Source of the DNA: Azolla caroliniana
Taxonomy: Eukaryota; Polypodiophyta
Length of the DNA: 64,000 nucleotides
Direction of reading: 5' to 3'
Assembly (NCBI GenBank): GCA_043228905.1
Contig: JBHGNT010000013.1
Span: 16,120,001 to 16,184,000 of the forward strand
The notes under the pieces: generated by a model
Databases searched by the model: none
What the model was told of the DNA's origin: nothing
What the model saw: the letters and a program-made list of their open reading frames with translations, nothing else
Translations under genes and position numbers: made by a program
In this document: positions 1-10,957 of the stretch, in pieces
Numbering within the stretch: position 1 is the stretch's first letter
How the letters are laid out: each line of letters starts with the position of its first letter

Positions 1-1947
1 TCCTGGACCGAGGTGCAAGTTTTCGGCGATCATCTTTCGGAATAAGGGCGTACGCCTCGCATCCGAAGATCCTCAGCTTGTCGTAATTCGGCTTACTGCC
101 GATCCATAGTTCCTGAGGAATTTGAAGTCCTAGAGGTCTACTTGGCGACATATTGATTATGTGTACTGCCGTGAGTAGAGCCTCTGCCCAGAAGCCATCC
201 GACAGTCCGGAGTGTTGGAGCATGGAAACTATCTGTTCTTGGATTGTCCGATTCATGTGTTCTGCAATCCCGTTTTGCTCCGGACTGTGTGGTGCCGTAA
301 ATTCACGTCGGATGCCGCGTTGTCGGCAGAATTTGACGAATTCTTCTGATTTGAACTCTCCCCCATTGTCGGTTCGAAAGCATTTCAGTTTTCGGTCAGT
401 TTGATTTTCTACCATAGCGAGCCAATCGGAGAAGATCGAGAAGACACGATCTTTGGTGCGAATTGGATAAGCCCACACCTTTCGAGTCGAATCATCAATA
501 AAACTGACGAAGTAAGAGGCACCGCCGAGAGACTGATGCGGCATTGGGCCACAGACGTCCGAGTGGACTAAATCGAGAGGTCTCGTTTCTCTTGGTGCTG
601 ATGTCGGGTGTGATGCGGCTGCTTGTTTGCCATACTGGCAATGTTCGCAGAATTGATGGTCCGAGAAGGAGAGTTTAGGGATGTATCCGGCTCTAGATAG
701 GTGCGTAATGCCGGCCTTGCTGAGGTGTCCTAATCTTTTGTGCCATAGTGATGACACAGGAATATCCACCAAAAACAGGTTACCCTCTCTGAGCGTAACA
801 TGTAACGGATACAGTGAGTGTATCTTGGGTCCTCTAGCAAGCAGGAGGTTCCCCCTGTGGAGTGTCCACCCTCCCGAAGAAAAACCGGCACGAATGCCGT
901 CTTCATCTAGTTGTCCGACTGAGATCAATGGCCTTGAGAGCTCGGGTACATGTCAGACATTGTGAAGTACAAGTGTAGAGCCACCTGCAAGGTTGAGCTC
1001 TACTGTGCCGATTCCAATGATGTCACAGTGTTGCGAGTTGCCGACTCGAACTGAATCGGAGTGACGGATCGTATATTGCCGAAATTGGGATCGATGAGGA
1101 GTCACGTGAAATGACGCGCCCGAATCTAAGAGCCATGTGCTCGATTCTTCAGTCGTGAGCAGAACTTCTGATCCGACTGGATTTTCGATTGATAGTATAT
1201 TCGGGTCGTTTGGTAGCACATCAGCTGAGGAGCTGACGTAATTGATCTCCTCATGCCGGCCACTCTTTTTGTCTGATTTCTGAGACTTGTCGTTCTTGTT
1301 CTTGAGTGCGCGGCAGTCGGCTTTGATGTGTCCGGGTTTCTTGCAATAGTTGCAGATTCGATTATCCCGTGACTGGCTCCGTCTTCGCTGATTGTTCGGC
1401 TGCCGTGAGGAATCTCTTCCTCGTATGTTCGATCGGTCTGTCGAACCTTGTACACGGTTGTGACGAAAGTTTCCCATGATGAGGGAAGGCTGCTCATGAG
1501 TATCATTGCTCTGAGTTCATCCTCAATTGCCGTCCCCTGTGACGAGATTTGGGAGCTTATGCTTTCGTACTCATTGAGGTGTGCTTGAACCGAATCGGAT
1601 TCTTTCATCCGCAAGTTGTAGAGGCGCCGGATCAGAAACATCTTCGTTGCGGCGACCTTCTTTTCGTAAGTGTCCGACAGTGTTTTCCACAGTTCGAATG
1701 CTGTCGTACACGATTGCACCGTAAAGTATACCGATTCCGATAGGTGCATCCGAATCGTGGCGCGGACGATTCTGTCCAGCTTCTGCCACTCAATTGGTTT
1801 GTATCCTTCTGGAGGTTCTTCATTTTCGATGGGATCGATTTGCCCCTTGACTATGAGATAGTCCTGCATTTGCTCCTTCCAGAAGTTGAAGTTCGATCCA
1901 TCAAACTTTTGTAGACTCATTTCTGACGAACCGGATGTTGATGTCAT
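1..1947 (-). pseudogene. Broken copia A gag-pol (gag, zinc knuckle, protease, integrase)
   Basis: Reading begins at the ATG at 1947 (MTSTSGSSEMSLQKFDGSNF) with a UBN2-like gag core. The frame changes near 1480, where gag residues appear to be missing. It continues with the zinc knuckle CNYCKKPGHIKADC, protease motif LLDSGASFH, a TGA at 953-955, then the pre-integrase SLWHKRLGHLSKAG and integrase signatures RTDNGGEF and EQNGIAEHMNRT. The TGA replaces the arginine expected in the family motif HNVRHVPEL, so a C-to-T change in CGA is the simplest cause. The integrase is cut by the window edge. This is a decayed element, not a host gene. Confidence 0.85.
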
Positions 1948-2508
1948 GACTCTGCCCTAAGTCGGCTACGAACTTTGGTGAAGTGCAGCGATTTGGCCCA
2001 CTCAGTGTCGTTCTAGCCGGAGTTGGACACAAGTGATGTTGATTACGGAGAATCGGGGATTTGGTTCGGATTGACTACCGACAACTGTCTTAGTCGAGTT
2101 GAACCTAGATTTAACGATCCGACAGTACTTCAAGCCGATTCGGTTTCGGTTGACTGCAACAGTGAGAGCAATGGAACCGACTGGTCCTTCCGATTATTGT
2201 CCAATCGAATGAAACACGAACTGGGGTTGTCCTTGAAGTCGTCGTTGTGCAGAAAGCCCACCTCAAGCAGTTACGATCAGGGAAGTAGAGTACAGCCGAC
2301 TGGCTTACTCCGAGTGATGATCTAACGCAGCGAGATTCAAGCTTGTGTTTGCCTACTTTCTTCTCTGTTTCTTCGAATGACGCAAGAGGCCGGATGCTTT
2401 GCAGACTAGGATGAAGCGAAAGGCCGAATACTGTGCAGGCTGTGATGAAGCGAAGAACCGAATGCTGTGCAGGCTGAGACGACGGCCGACAGCGGGTTGA
2501 GGAACCTT

Positions 2509-2520
2509 GCTCTGATACCA
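2509..2520 (-). promoter_or_regulatory. Primer binding site of copia A
   Basis: On the minus strand this reads TGGTATCAGAGC, the usual copia primer site complementary to the 3' part of initiator tRNA-Met. It lies two bases inside the LTR end. Confidence 0.8.
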
Positions 2521-2522
2521 AA

Positions 2523-2829
2523 TGTTGAAGACAAGGCCGTCAATGCGGAAGATCAAGTAGCATTCGATTCGAGTTGAGTACCTGCGTATGACAGTTTCCA
2601 CGATCGTGCACAGAGATAGAGAGAGAGAGAGAGAGGAGGAGGCACAAAAGACTCTTTCTATTCAATAGAAAACAATAATACAAAACAACCTTACAAAAAG
2701 GTTACTAGGTCACTTTATATAGTGACACACTTAGGGCAACTACCATTTATGCTAATTACACAAATGGCCCAAACTTGAGCTATACAAAGGGATAGTGTGA
2801 ATACGTCCATTATACACTTGTATTCGACA
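2523..2829 (-). repeat. 5' LTR of copia A
   Basis: The 307-bp segment is bounded by TGTTGAA and TTCGACA on the plus strand, giving imperfect TG...CA inverted termini. It abuts the primer site at one end and breaks copia B's integrase frame at the other. A minus-strand TATA-like motif lies near 2710-2723, and a GA tract sits at 2615-2640. The partner LTR is off the window, so the outer boundary rests on the termini and on the break in B. Confidence 0.65.
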
Positions 2830-2944
2830 CATACGCTATCGCTCCAAATATGCGGATGTGCGATAAGTCCGGCTTCTTTCCGACGTATTTTTCGTGCGGA
2901 GTGACCTCGTGCACGCCTGATGTTGTGCATCGGTTCATTAGGTA
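2830..2944 (-). pseudogene. Copia B integrase fragment between the A and C insertions
   Basis: On the minus strand this short piece encodes MNRCTTSGVHEVTPHEKYVG followed by KKPDLSHIRIFGAIAYV, the end of a copia integrase core. It joins in sense to the minus-strand integrase starting at 8389, with full-length element C removed. Its far end is broken by the LTR of A. Both flanks are therefore later insertions into one older element. Confidence 0.8.
2940..2944. repeat. Target-site duplication of copia C, left copy
   Basis: AGGTA directly precedes the 5' LTR and recurs at 8389-8393 directly after the 3' LTR. This is the 5-bp duplication typical of copia integrase. Confidence 0.93.
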
Positions 2945-3609
2945 TGTTGGGATTACGGTCCCTCCGGATGGGATGGTCAGATGTCCGGGAATCGGGAATG
3001 AAGACCCGATTGAGGAGTACCCGGTATCGGAACCGGGATGATGAAGACCCGGTTTCGGATCCGGATGATGAAGACCCCGGCTACGGAGCCGGATGATGAA
3101 GACCCCGGCTACGGAGCCGGATGACGAATGTACCCGGAGAGAGATCCGGATGCGGGGACATATTTGTGAATATGTTTGCCAAGGGCCCTCTAGGCTATAT
3201 TTGTAAATAGCCCGAAAGTCATATGTGTATAAATATGACTTAGGGCAAACAGTTTTGTTGTTGTTGCTTATTTTTCTGTTTTCCACTTAGAGGGAGCGAA
3301 GTGAGAGCAGCCGAGAGAGAGAGTGAGAGCGAGAGAGAAAGGAAGAGGTCGACGCCTCTGTGTAATACCGCCGCCTGTGGCGAGGACAGCGAGCTCAAGG
3401 TCGTCGCCTTGCAGCTCGCCATTGTACATTCCCTGCGGATAGTGATAGTTGGAGTCTTGCACTCCCGTGGTTTTTCCCGTCTAGGGTTTTCCACGCTAAA
3501 CCCTGTGCATTCGAGTCTCTCTCTGTGTTTTCGATTTACTGCTGCATTGACTCGTGTTTCCTCGGTTGTGGCCGAGAGGTGAAGGTTTCGAAAGAGTCAA
3601 TTACTAACA
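2945..3609 (+). repeat. 5' LTR of copia C
   Basis: The LTR starts TGTTGGGATTACGG and ends CAATTACTAACA. Its first third holds short tandem repeats built on GATGATGAAGACCC and CCGG words. A TATA box (TATAAATA) lies at 3228-3235 and a GA-rich tract follows at 3313-3345. The 3' copy has the same length and one visible difference. Confidence 0.95.
3228..3235 (+). promoter_or_regulatory. TATA box in the copia C LTR
   Basis: TATAAATA lies inside the 5' LTR, and the same block occurs in the 3' LTR. The motif with its downstream context (AAATATGACTTAGGGCAAA) also occurs in the unrelated-looking LTR at 20879-21480, so it is probably the promoter core shared by this group. Confidence 0.65.
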
Positions 3610-3612
3610 ATC

Positions 3613-3624
3613 TGGTATCAGAGC
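3613..3624 (+). promoter_or_regulatory. Primer binding site of copia C
   Basis: TGGTATCAGAGC lies three bases after the 5' LTR. It is the tRNA-Met-type minus-strand primer site. Confidence 0.9.
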
Positions 3625-3640
3625 GACTGCAGTGCAGAAA

Positions 3641-6600
3641 ATGGAAGGCGGCAGCAGCGGGCAGTCGGGGATGATGGTGCTGAATGCGCAGAACTACGCC
3701 GACTGGAAGATAAAGATGGAGGATCTGCTCATTGTTCGGGACCTGTATGAACCGATCGACAGGTCGGAAATACCCAAGGGGGTACTTGAGACGGAATGGA
3801 GGCTTCTGAACCGGAAAGCCGTTGCAACCATTCGGCAATACGTCGACGTGAGCGTTCTACAACATGTGGCGAACGACACCAACGCATATGAGATGTGGCA
3901 GAAGCTGTCGGGCCTCTACGAGAGGAAGAATGCGTTGAACCAGACCTCCCTGATGAGGAAGATAGTGAACCTCAAGTACCGGGACGGCGAGAGTATGGTG
4001 GAACACGTAAGCACGTTCATGGGATTCGTGAACCAGCTTGCGGCGATCAAGTTCCCGTTGGAGGATGCAATGCAAGCCATCATGCTGATGTGTACATTGC
4101 CGGAAAGCTGGGAGAACTTGGTGGTGACTCTCAGCACCTCCTGCACCGAAGATAACTTGTCCCTACAAACGGTAAAGACAAGCATTTTGAACGAAGAAGC
4201 GCGTCGGAGAGATAAAGAACCGGCCTCCGATCCGAAGATGCTGCTTACGGAATCGGATCGGGGAAGACAACGGAACCGGAGTCCGCAAAGACGGGAGAAG
4301 TCGGGGACCCGGTCGCAGTCGAGAGGAAGGCCCACATGCTTCCACTGTGGGAAGCCGGGGCACTTCCGAAAGAATTGTCGGCATTACCGAAAAGACAACG
4401 GAGCCGACGACACCGATTCGAAGAAGTCTTCGGAACGGAACGGTGCTTACCGGGGAGCCACGGACCGGAATGGTTCGGATCGGCGAGGGCAGGACCGGAA
4501 AGGAACGACGACACTCGCGGCAAGTGAGGAAGAAATCATGCTCATCACCGAAGAAGGTGAACTAAACATTGCCGGCGATGAGACGACCTGGGTGGTCGAT
4601 TCCGGAGCATCGTTCCACCTGACCCCGGAGAGAAGATACTTCTCATCCTACACAGCCGGTGAGCATGGCTGTGTTCGGATGGGAAATGAAGGTACGTGCC
4701 GGATTGCCGGCATAGGAGACATGTGGTTGACAACCTCGACCGGATGCAAAATGTTGCTGAAGGATGTCCGACACGTTCCGGAGGTTCGATTGAACCTGAT
4801 TTCGGCCGGGAGGCTAGACGATGAAGGCTACACAGGTAGCATCCGGAACTGCGTAATGAAGTTCAGCAAGGGGAGCTTGATAGTGGCTCGGGCCCGGAAA
4901 GTCAACACACTGTACCTTATGAATGCCTGGTTGTGTCCGAAGGAGTTGAACGTGGCAGCCGACACTGCCGGTGAGCTGTGGCACAAGAGACTGTGCCACA
5001 TGAGTGAGAAGGGGATGAAGAGGCTTGCAGAAGACAACCTTATTCCAGTGAAGCATGTGCACCTGGAGAAGTGCACCGATTGCCTGGCCGGTAAGCAGAA
5101 CCGAACCTCCTTCCACTCAAGGCCACCGACGAGACGTAGCGCACCATTGGAGTTGGTGCACACTGACGTGTGTCAAGTAGAAACGAAGTCACATGGCGGA
5201 GCCCAGTACTTCGTGACATTCATTGATGACCACAGCCGGAAGCTGTGGACGACACCGTTGAAGACAAAGGACCAAGTGTTGTGCGTCTTCAAAGAACTCC
5301 ACGCGAGAGTGGAAAGGGAATCCGGCAAGAAGCTGAAATCGATACGAGCGGATAACGGAGGGGAATACCGGGGGCAGTTCGAGGAGTACTGTCGCTCGAA
5401 GGGAATCCGGCTCGAGTTTACTGTGCCGAAGACGCCGAAACTGAACGGGCTGGCCGAGAGGATGAACCGGACCATAATGGAGAGGGTCTGGAGTATGCTG
5501 GCGCATGCGAAATTACCCAAGGGGTTTTGGGCTGAGGCAATGTCGACGGCGACATACGTGATAAACAGATCACCCTCAGTACCTTTGGACGGAGACACGC
5601 CGCAGAGAGTGTGGACCGGTAGGGAAGTATCCTACCGTCATCTGAAGGTGTTCGGGTGTCTCGCATATGTGCATGTGGCAAAGGACCGGAGAGGAAAGCT
5701 AGATCCAAAGACCCGGCCATGCATATTCCTCGGTTACGGCGATGACGTGTTCGGCTACCGAGTATGGGACCCGGTCGACAAAAAGATATTCCGGAGTCGT
5801 GATATCATCTTCATGGAGGACAAGACACTCGCCGACTGGGAGTCGGAGAAGAAGATGAAGAGCTCCAAGTCGACCGGTGAGGATCAACTCTACGAGGAGC
5901 AGTCCCGACCGGCAAGGGACCGGTTAGCACTCGAGGATCCGGCCGAAGACGGTGAAGAAACAGAACCGGCCGAGGAAGATGAAACTGATACCGGAACCGG
6001 CCCCGATCCCGAAATGGATTCGGATGAAGAGGAAACGGAGGAGCCGGTTACCGAAGCTCCGGAACAGAGATATCCTCTAAGAGAGAGAAGGGCCCCCCGG
6101 AGATTTCCGGAACCAGAGCACGTGCTGCTAACCGACGAGGGGGAGCCGGAGAGTGTTGAAGAAGCAAAGCTTGACACCCATAGCCGCAGGTGGTTAAGTG
6201 CCATGCAGGAGGAGATGGATTCCCTGCATGAGAACCACACATATGAACTTGTGGAGTTGCCGAAAGGAAAGCGGGCACTTCGAAACAAGTGGGTGTTCAA
6301 GCTGAAACCGGGAGATGCCGGAAACCCCCCGAGATAAAAAGCCAGTATCGTGGTGAAGGGGTTCCAGCAGAAGAAGGGCGTCGACTTCGACGAGATATTT
6401 GCCCCGGTAGTGAAGATGACCTCCATCCGGACGGTGCTGAGCATAGCGGCATGCATGGACCTCGAGGTAGAACAGATGGACGTGAAGACGGCATTCCTTC
6501 ACGGTGACCTCGAAGAAGAGATCTACATGCAGCAACCGGAAGGATTCGAGAAGAAAGGGAAGGAGCACCTGGTATGCCGGTTGAAGAAGAGCCTTTACGG

Positions 6601-7713
6601 ACTGAAGCAGGCACCCCGGCAATGGTACCGGAAGTTCGACTCTTTCATGACCGACGAAGGGTACCACAAAACGCAGTCCGATCACTGCGTGTTTGTGAAG
6701 AAGTTCGAAGGAGGAGACTTTCTAATACTCCTCCTATACGTGGACGACATGTTGATCTTCGGACGGACCAGGTCAAGATACGGATGCTGAAGAAAGCGCT
6801 TCACCGAACCTTCTCAATGAAGGACCTGGGTCCGGCGAGGCAAATACTAGGGATGCACATCATCCGGGACCGGAAGAAGAAGCATTTGTGGTTGTCACAG
6901 GAGAAGTACGTGACAAAGGTGCTTCACCGGTTCAACATGTCGGAAGCAAGACCGGTCGGGTCAACCCTCCCGGCAAACTGCAAGTTGTCCAGCAAGCAAA
7001 GCCCCAAGACAAAGGCTGAGAAGGAGGACATGATGAAAGTACCATATGCCTCTGCCGTCGGAAGCTTGATGTACGCAATGGTGTGTACAAGACCGGACAT
7101 AGGATATGCAGTCGGAGTGGTGAGCCGGTACATGAGCAATCCCGGCAAAGAGCACTGGAACGCGGCCAAGTGGATACTCCGATACCTGAAGGGCACGGCA
7201 AACGTGTGCCTCCGATTCGGCTCCGGTAAGCCCGAACTCGACGGCTTTACCGATTCGGATATGTCGGCTGATGCAGATACCAGCCGGTCCACATCAGGGT
7301 ATGTGATGACGTATGCAGGGGGAGCTGTTTCCTGGCAGTCGAGGCTGCAGAAGACGGTTGCGTTGTCAACCACGGAGGCGGAGTACATGGCGGCTGTTGA
7401 AGCCGGCAAGGAAATAATATGGATGAAGGACTTCACTAGAGAGCTCGGTATCCGGCAGGAGGAGTATCGACTCTACTGCGACAGTCAGAGTGCCATCCAC
7501 CTTGCGAAGAATGCGGCCTATCACTCCCGGACGAAGCACATCCAGCGAAGATATCACTGGATCCGGGAAAGGATAGAAGACCAGGAGTTCGTGCTGACGA
7601 AGATCCACACGGACGAGAACGGGTCAGATATGCTGACCAAAGTGCTCACACCCGACAAGCTGGAAGCGTGCCGGAAGAAGGTCGGACTGGAAAGACATCC
7701 CATGCCGAAGTGA
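3641..7713 (+). pseudogene. Copia C gag-pol polyprotein with one stop and one frameshift
   Basis: The ATG at 3641 (MEGGSSGQSGMMVLNAQNYA) opens a gag with a UBN2-like core, then zinc knuckle CFHCGKPGHFRKNC (about 4336-4380), protease VVDSGASFHLTP, pre-integrase ELWHKRLCHMSEKG, integrase motifs HTDVC, RADNGGEY and NGLAERMNRT, and the start of RT. TAA at 6335-6337 stands where relatives have tyrosine (PPRYKA). RT resumes in the same frame (VVKGFQQKKGVDFDEIF) and includes LLYVDDML. The frame slips at about 6757-6770. RT then RNase H (FTDSDMSADADTSRSTSGY, ALSTTEAEYMAAVEAGKE) continue in another frame to the stop at 7711-7713. The two lesions are the only breaks I see in about 1350 codons. Confidence 0.93.
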
Positions 7714-7723
7714 AGGGGGAGTT
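7711..7723 (+). promoter_or_regulatory. Polypurine tract of copia C
   Basis: TGAAGGGGGAG lies directly before the 3' LTR and overlaps the polyprotein stop codon. It is the plus-strand primer of copia elements. Confidence 0.85.
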
Positions 7724-8388
7724 TGTTGGGATTACGGTCCCTCCGGATGGGATGGTCAGATGTCCGGGAATCGGGAATGAAGACCCGATTGAGGAGTACC
7801 CGGTATCGGAACCGGGATGATGAAGACCCGGTTTCGGATCCGGATGATGAAGACCCCGGCTACGGAGCCGGATGATGAAGACCCCGGCTACGGAGCCGGA
7901 TGACGAATGTACCCGGAGAGAGATCCGGATGCGGGGACATATTTGTGAATATGTTTGCCAAGGGCCCTCTAGGCTATATTTGTAAATAGCCCGAAAGTCA
8001 TATGTGTATAAATATGACTTAGGGCAAACAGTTTTGTTGTTGTTGCTTATTTTTCTGTTTTCCACTTAGAGGGAGCGAAGTGAGAGCAGTCGAGAGAGAG
8101 AGTGAGAGCGAGAGAGAAAGGAAGAGGTCGACGCCTCTGTGTAATACCGCCGCCTGTGGCGAGGACAGCGAGCTCAAGGTCGTCGCCTTGCAGCTCGCCA
8201 TTGTACATTCCCTGCGGATAGTGATAGTTGGAGTCTTGCACTCCCGTGGTTTTTCCCGTCTAGGGTTTTCCACGCTAAACCCTGTGCATTCGAGTCTCTC
8301 TCTGTGTTTTCGATTTACTGCTGCATTGACTCGTGTTTCCTCGGTTGTGGCCGAGAGGTGAAGGTTTCGAAAGAGTCAATTACTAACA
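7724..8388 (+). repeat. 3' LTR of copia C
   Basis: This is the 665-bp partner of 2945-3609. It follows the polypurine tract directly and is followed by the target duplication AGGTA. Confidence 0.95.
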
Positions 8389-8393
8389 AGGTA
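8389..8393. repeat. Target-site duplication of copia C, right copy
   Basis: AGGTA directly follows the 3' LTR and matches 2940-2944. Confidence 0.93.
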
Positions 8394-9661
8394 GACAGTT
8401 GTATGTGCAGCTTCGGCCCAATATGACTTGGGCATATGCTTCTCGTTCATCATGGCCCACGCTACTTCGAGGATGTGCCGATTTTTGCACTCGGCTACCC
8501 CGTTTTGTTGCGGAGTGTGTCGGCAGGTGAATTCTCGCCGAATTCCTTCCTGTTGGAGATACGCCGTGAAATCGTCCGAGAAGTACTCCTTACCGCCATC
8601 CGATCAAAGGCATCGTACATGTCGGCCCGTGGCTTTCTCGACTTCATTCTTGAAATTTTGGAAGTGTCCGAACACTTCGCTCTTTTGCCGCATCAGGTAG
8701 ATCCAAGTGTGCCTAGAGAATGTTGCCGTAATATCGGCATCCGCCGAATGTAGCCGTCTGCGCCGGTCCCCATACGTCGGAATGCACTACGTCGAGTAGA
8801 CCTTTGCTCACGTTCCGCTCTTTCGGAAAAGGGTGTCGGTGTTGCTTGCCGAATTGGCACGCTTCGCATACACCTTCAATCTCCTTCTCTTTGAATGTCG
8901 GGAGTCCGATGACGATTCCTTTCGATTTCATTGCTTTGAGTTTGTTGAGATTGATGTGGCCGATTCGCTTGTGCCATAACTCTATGTCGGAGTCGGCTTT
9001 CGTGCTTTTCGCGAACATGGAGGATTTCATCTCGTGCGAATCGAGAATGAACATCCGGCCCTCTCTTCTTCCGCGTGAGATGATTCGGCCTTCTTTTTCG
9101 ATGAAGCACCCTTCTTGGTCGAATCGTACTTGCATCCCTTGCTCAACCATTTGGCCGACCGAGACCAAATTCTTTGTGATGGTGGGAACATGCAAGACAT
9201 TTTTAATGTATGTTTTCTTACCTCTTTCGCCGAACGGAACATTGCCAATGTGCCGATTCGGGTGCGTAGTGTCATCTCCGGTTTCGACATAGCCGGGTCG
9301 CTCCGGCTCTCGAAGTTCGAGAAACCATTCTTTGTGGGATGTCATATGGTTTGAGGCTCCGGAGTCAACTCTTGGACATATCCCTTTGTTGAATGTTGTT
9401 CAACTCTTGGCGGAGTTGAAGCTTCCTCGCGGTCGTGTTGGCGGCGAAAATCTTTCGTAGATTTTCCCACGCTTCCTTCGGCGTCTTGGCTTCTCGAATG
9501 TAACCAAGCATGTGGTCATGAACACATGTCACCAAACAATACATCACGCGGCTTGCGGCTTGCTCCCATGTCGCGTATCCGGGAGCCGCGTCGGTGGGTC
9601 GGTCTTCATGCGCTCCTTTGATGTAGCTCCAATAGCCTTGTCCGACAAGGTATTGGTGCAT
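8394..9661 (-). pseudogene. Decayed gag-pol of copia B
   Basis: On the minus strand, 9661-9365 encodes a gag start (MHQYLVGQGYWSYIKGAHED) with the UBN2-like region. The rest of gag, the zinc knuckle and the protease start are missing. From 9345 the frame resumes at HMTSHKEWF (late protease), then LHVPTITKNLVSVGQ, pre-integrase LWHKRIGHINLNKL and integrase (LLDVVHSDVWGPAQT). After a frame break near 8713 follow LRSDGGKEYF and RHTPQQNGVAECKNRH. It is cut at 8393 by the insertion of copia C and continues at 2944-2830. Confidence 0.85.
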
Positions 9662-9895
9662 CTTGTACTCCCAAGATGCGAAGTTGTTTCAATCCAACTT
9701 CTCAGTAGGGAGAGCGCTCCCCATTTGAGTATTCATTAAGTCGATTCTTCTTCTTCTTCTTTTCTCTTCAAATGCGAGCTATGTAGAGAAGCTACGATAG
9801 CTATGAGCCGGTTCTTGGTCGTCGGCGTAGAACACAACACACGATCATGATGAGGCGAATGGGCTAGATCGAGCTACCAAATCGCTCTAATACCA

Positions 9896-10283
9896 TGTAA
9901 AGAATCAAAAGATGGATTCTTGTGAAGCGGAAGAGATGTGAGTTATGTGTGTGTGTAAGAGAGTGAGAGAGAGAGAGAGAGAGTGAAACACAGAGAAATA
10001 CGCAAGGTAAAGGTATATTGACAAAGGAGAAAGACTCAACATAATACATGGTGGGAGGAAGGTGCTTTATATAGTCACCCTCTCTCTTCATTAACTACAA
10101 GGCTCATGGAGCATGGGGAATGTGAAAGCTCATAAGTTATGTGTCATAGAATATGATCCTATGACTCATACTAAATGCTAGAATACAAAGAGGTGACTTA
10201 ATGGTGACTCTTGACCGTTGGAGTGTCTATTCACTCTCAAGGTGAGTTCACACACTAGACCAAGTTGAGCTTGATTCTCAACA
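9896..10283 (-). repeat. Probable 5' LTR of copia B, with primer site
   Basis: The plus strand starts TGTAAAGAATC and ends GATTCTCAACA, giving imperfect inverted TG...CA termini of 11 bases (9 matching). A tRNA-Met-like primer site (TGGTATTAGAGC on the minus strand) adjoins at 9884-9895 with one change from the usual motif. A GA/GT microsatellite lies at 9950-9985. Only one LTR of B is in the window, so length (388 bp) rests on the termini. Confidence 0.65.
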
Positions 10284-10957
10284 AGTACTAACTCAAGTAT
10301 CAATATACATATTAGTATTGACGCAAGTATCAATATACATATTAGTTTAGTACTAATGTCAATTGCAAGTATGTCAATTGCAAGTATTAAGTAATACATA
10401 GCAGTCTCCCAATGTCAATTGCAAGTATTAAGTAATACATAGTAGTCTCCCAAAGTATCTCAGTTAGACGGATACATACATCTGATGTAAAGTTCGGTTG
10501 CATGACAGTATATACCAGTCTTCTAAATCTTCATCTGGTATAACGAACTGTATATAACATCTCAGTTAACAATATAGAATTTTATTTGTAATCAACACAA
10601 TCATGGTTGATGGGAGTGTACCTTGGAGTGTGATAAATTCGTACCTCCCTCACCAAAGATCATTTCAGAATTAGCAATATAGAAATTCAGATTACACTAC
10701 AAGAGTTAACAATAGAATACATTTTCATTCTCTGCAATTGGCAATATAGAATTTCACATTGGTATAACTACTATATTTTGGTATACCAAATAGTTCAATT
10801 TCAGACATCACTAACAGTTCAGCTAAAGTTCAAGTACAATCGAAAGACACTGGTATAACTATTTCAGATAAATGAGACAGTATTTTGGTATACCAAATAG
10901 TTCAATTTCTCACATCACTAACAGTTCAGCTAAAGTTCAAGTACAATTGAAAGACAA
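10284..10957. repeat. AT-rich repeat block downstream of the RING-H2 gene remnant
   Basis: No gene is seen. The block holds short direct repeats: a 20-30 bp unit around AAGTATCAATATACATATTA and TGTCAATTGCAAGTATTAAG (10290-10450), and a 107-bp tandem pair centred on TTGGTATACCAA (copies start near 10776 and 10883). Positions 10617-10667 are a shortened copy of an upstream exon (12197-12274) of the minus-strand gene remnant. Confidence 0.6.

Larger units (their letters stand above)
1..2829 (-). mobile_element. Ty1/copia retrotransposon A, partial (runs off the left edge)
   Basis: A minus-strand copia element enters from its 5' LTR at 2829-2523 and continues past base 1. In order on the minus strand are the LTR, a tRNA-Met-type primer site, gag, a zinc knuckle, an aspartic protease, the GAG-pre-integrase HHCC region and most of integrase. 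The reverse transcriptase and 3' LTR lie outside the window. It interrupts the integrase frame of copia B: B's peptide ends at GAIAYV just beyond 2829. Coding capacity is lost through a gag frameshift near 1480 and a stop at 953-955, so this is an inactive relic. Confidence 0.85.
2945..8388 (+). mobile_element. Full-length Ty1/copia retrotransposon C (5444 bp)
   Basis: This is a structurally complete element: 665-bp LTRs at 2945-3609 and 7724-8388, a primer site at 3613-3624, gag-pol in copia order (gag, protease, integrase, RT, RNase H), and a polypurine tract at 7711-7720. It is flanked by the 5-bp duplication AGGTA (2940-2944 and 8389-8393). It sits inside the integrase of minus-strand copia B. 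The LTRs differ at one position (C near 3309, T in the 3' copy), which indicates a recent insertion. Pol nevertheless carries one stop and one frameshift, so this copy cannot make a normal polyprotein. Confidence 0.96.

Noticed and set aside
4700-5600. Other long frames in copia C on the minus strand.
   Set aside because: They are shadows of the GC-rich polyprotein and have no conserved motifs.
5890-6456. A 188-codon minus-strand frame inside copia C.
   Set aside because: It is the antisense shadow of the acidic, serine-rich region of gag-pol.
1-10283. A CRISPR array or bacterial insertion, considered because of short regular repeats.
   Set aside because: The repeats are LTR-internal tandem units without spacers, and all coding content is plant copia.
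10857-10900. The TTGGTATACCAA palindromes as a possible operator or terminator.
   Set aside because: They are part of a 107-bp tandem repeat in a repeat-rich noncoding block, with no gene nearby that they could plausibly control.
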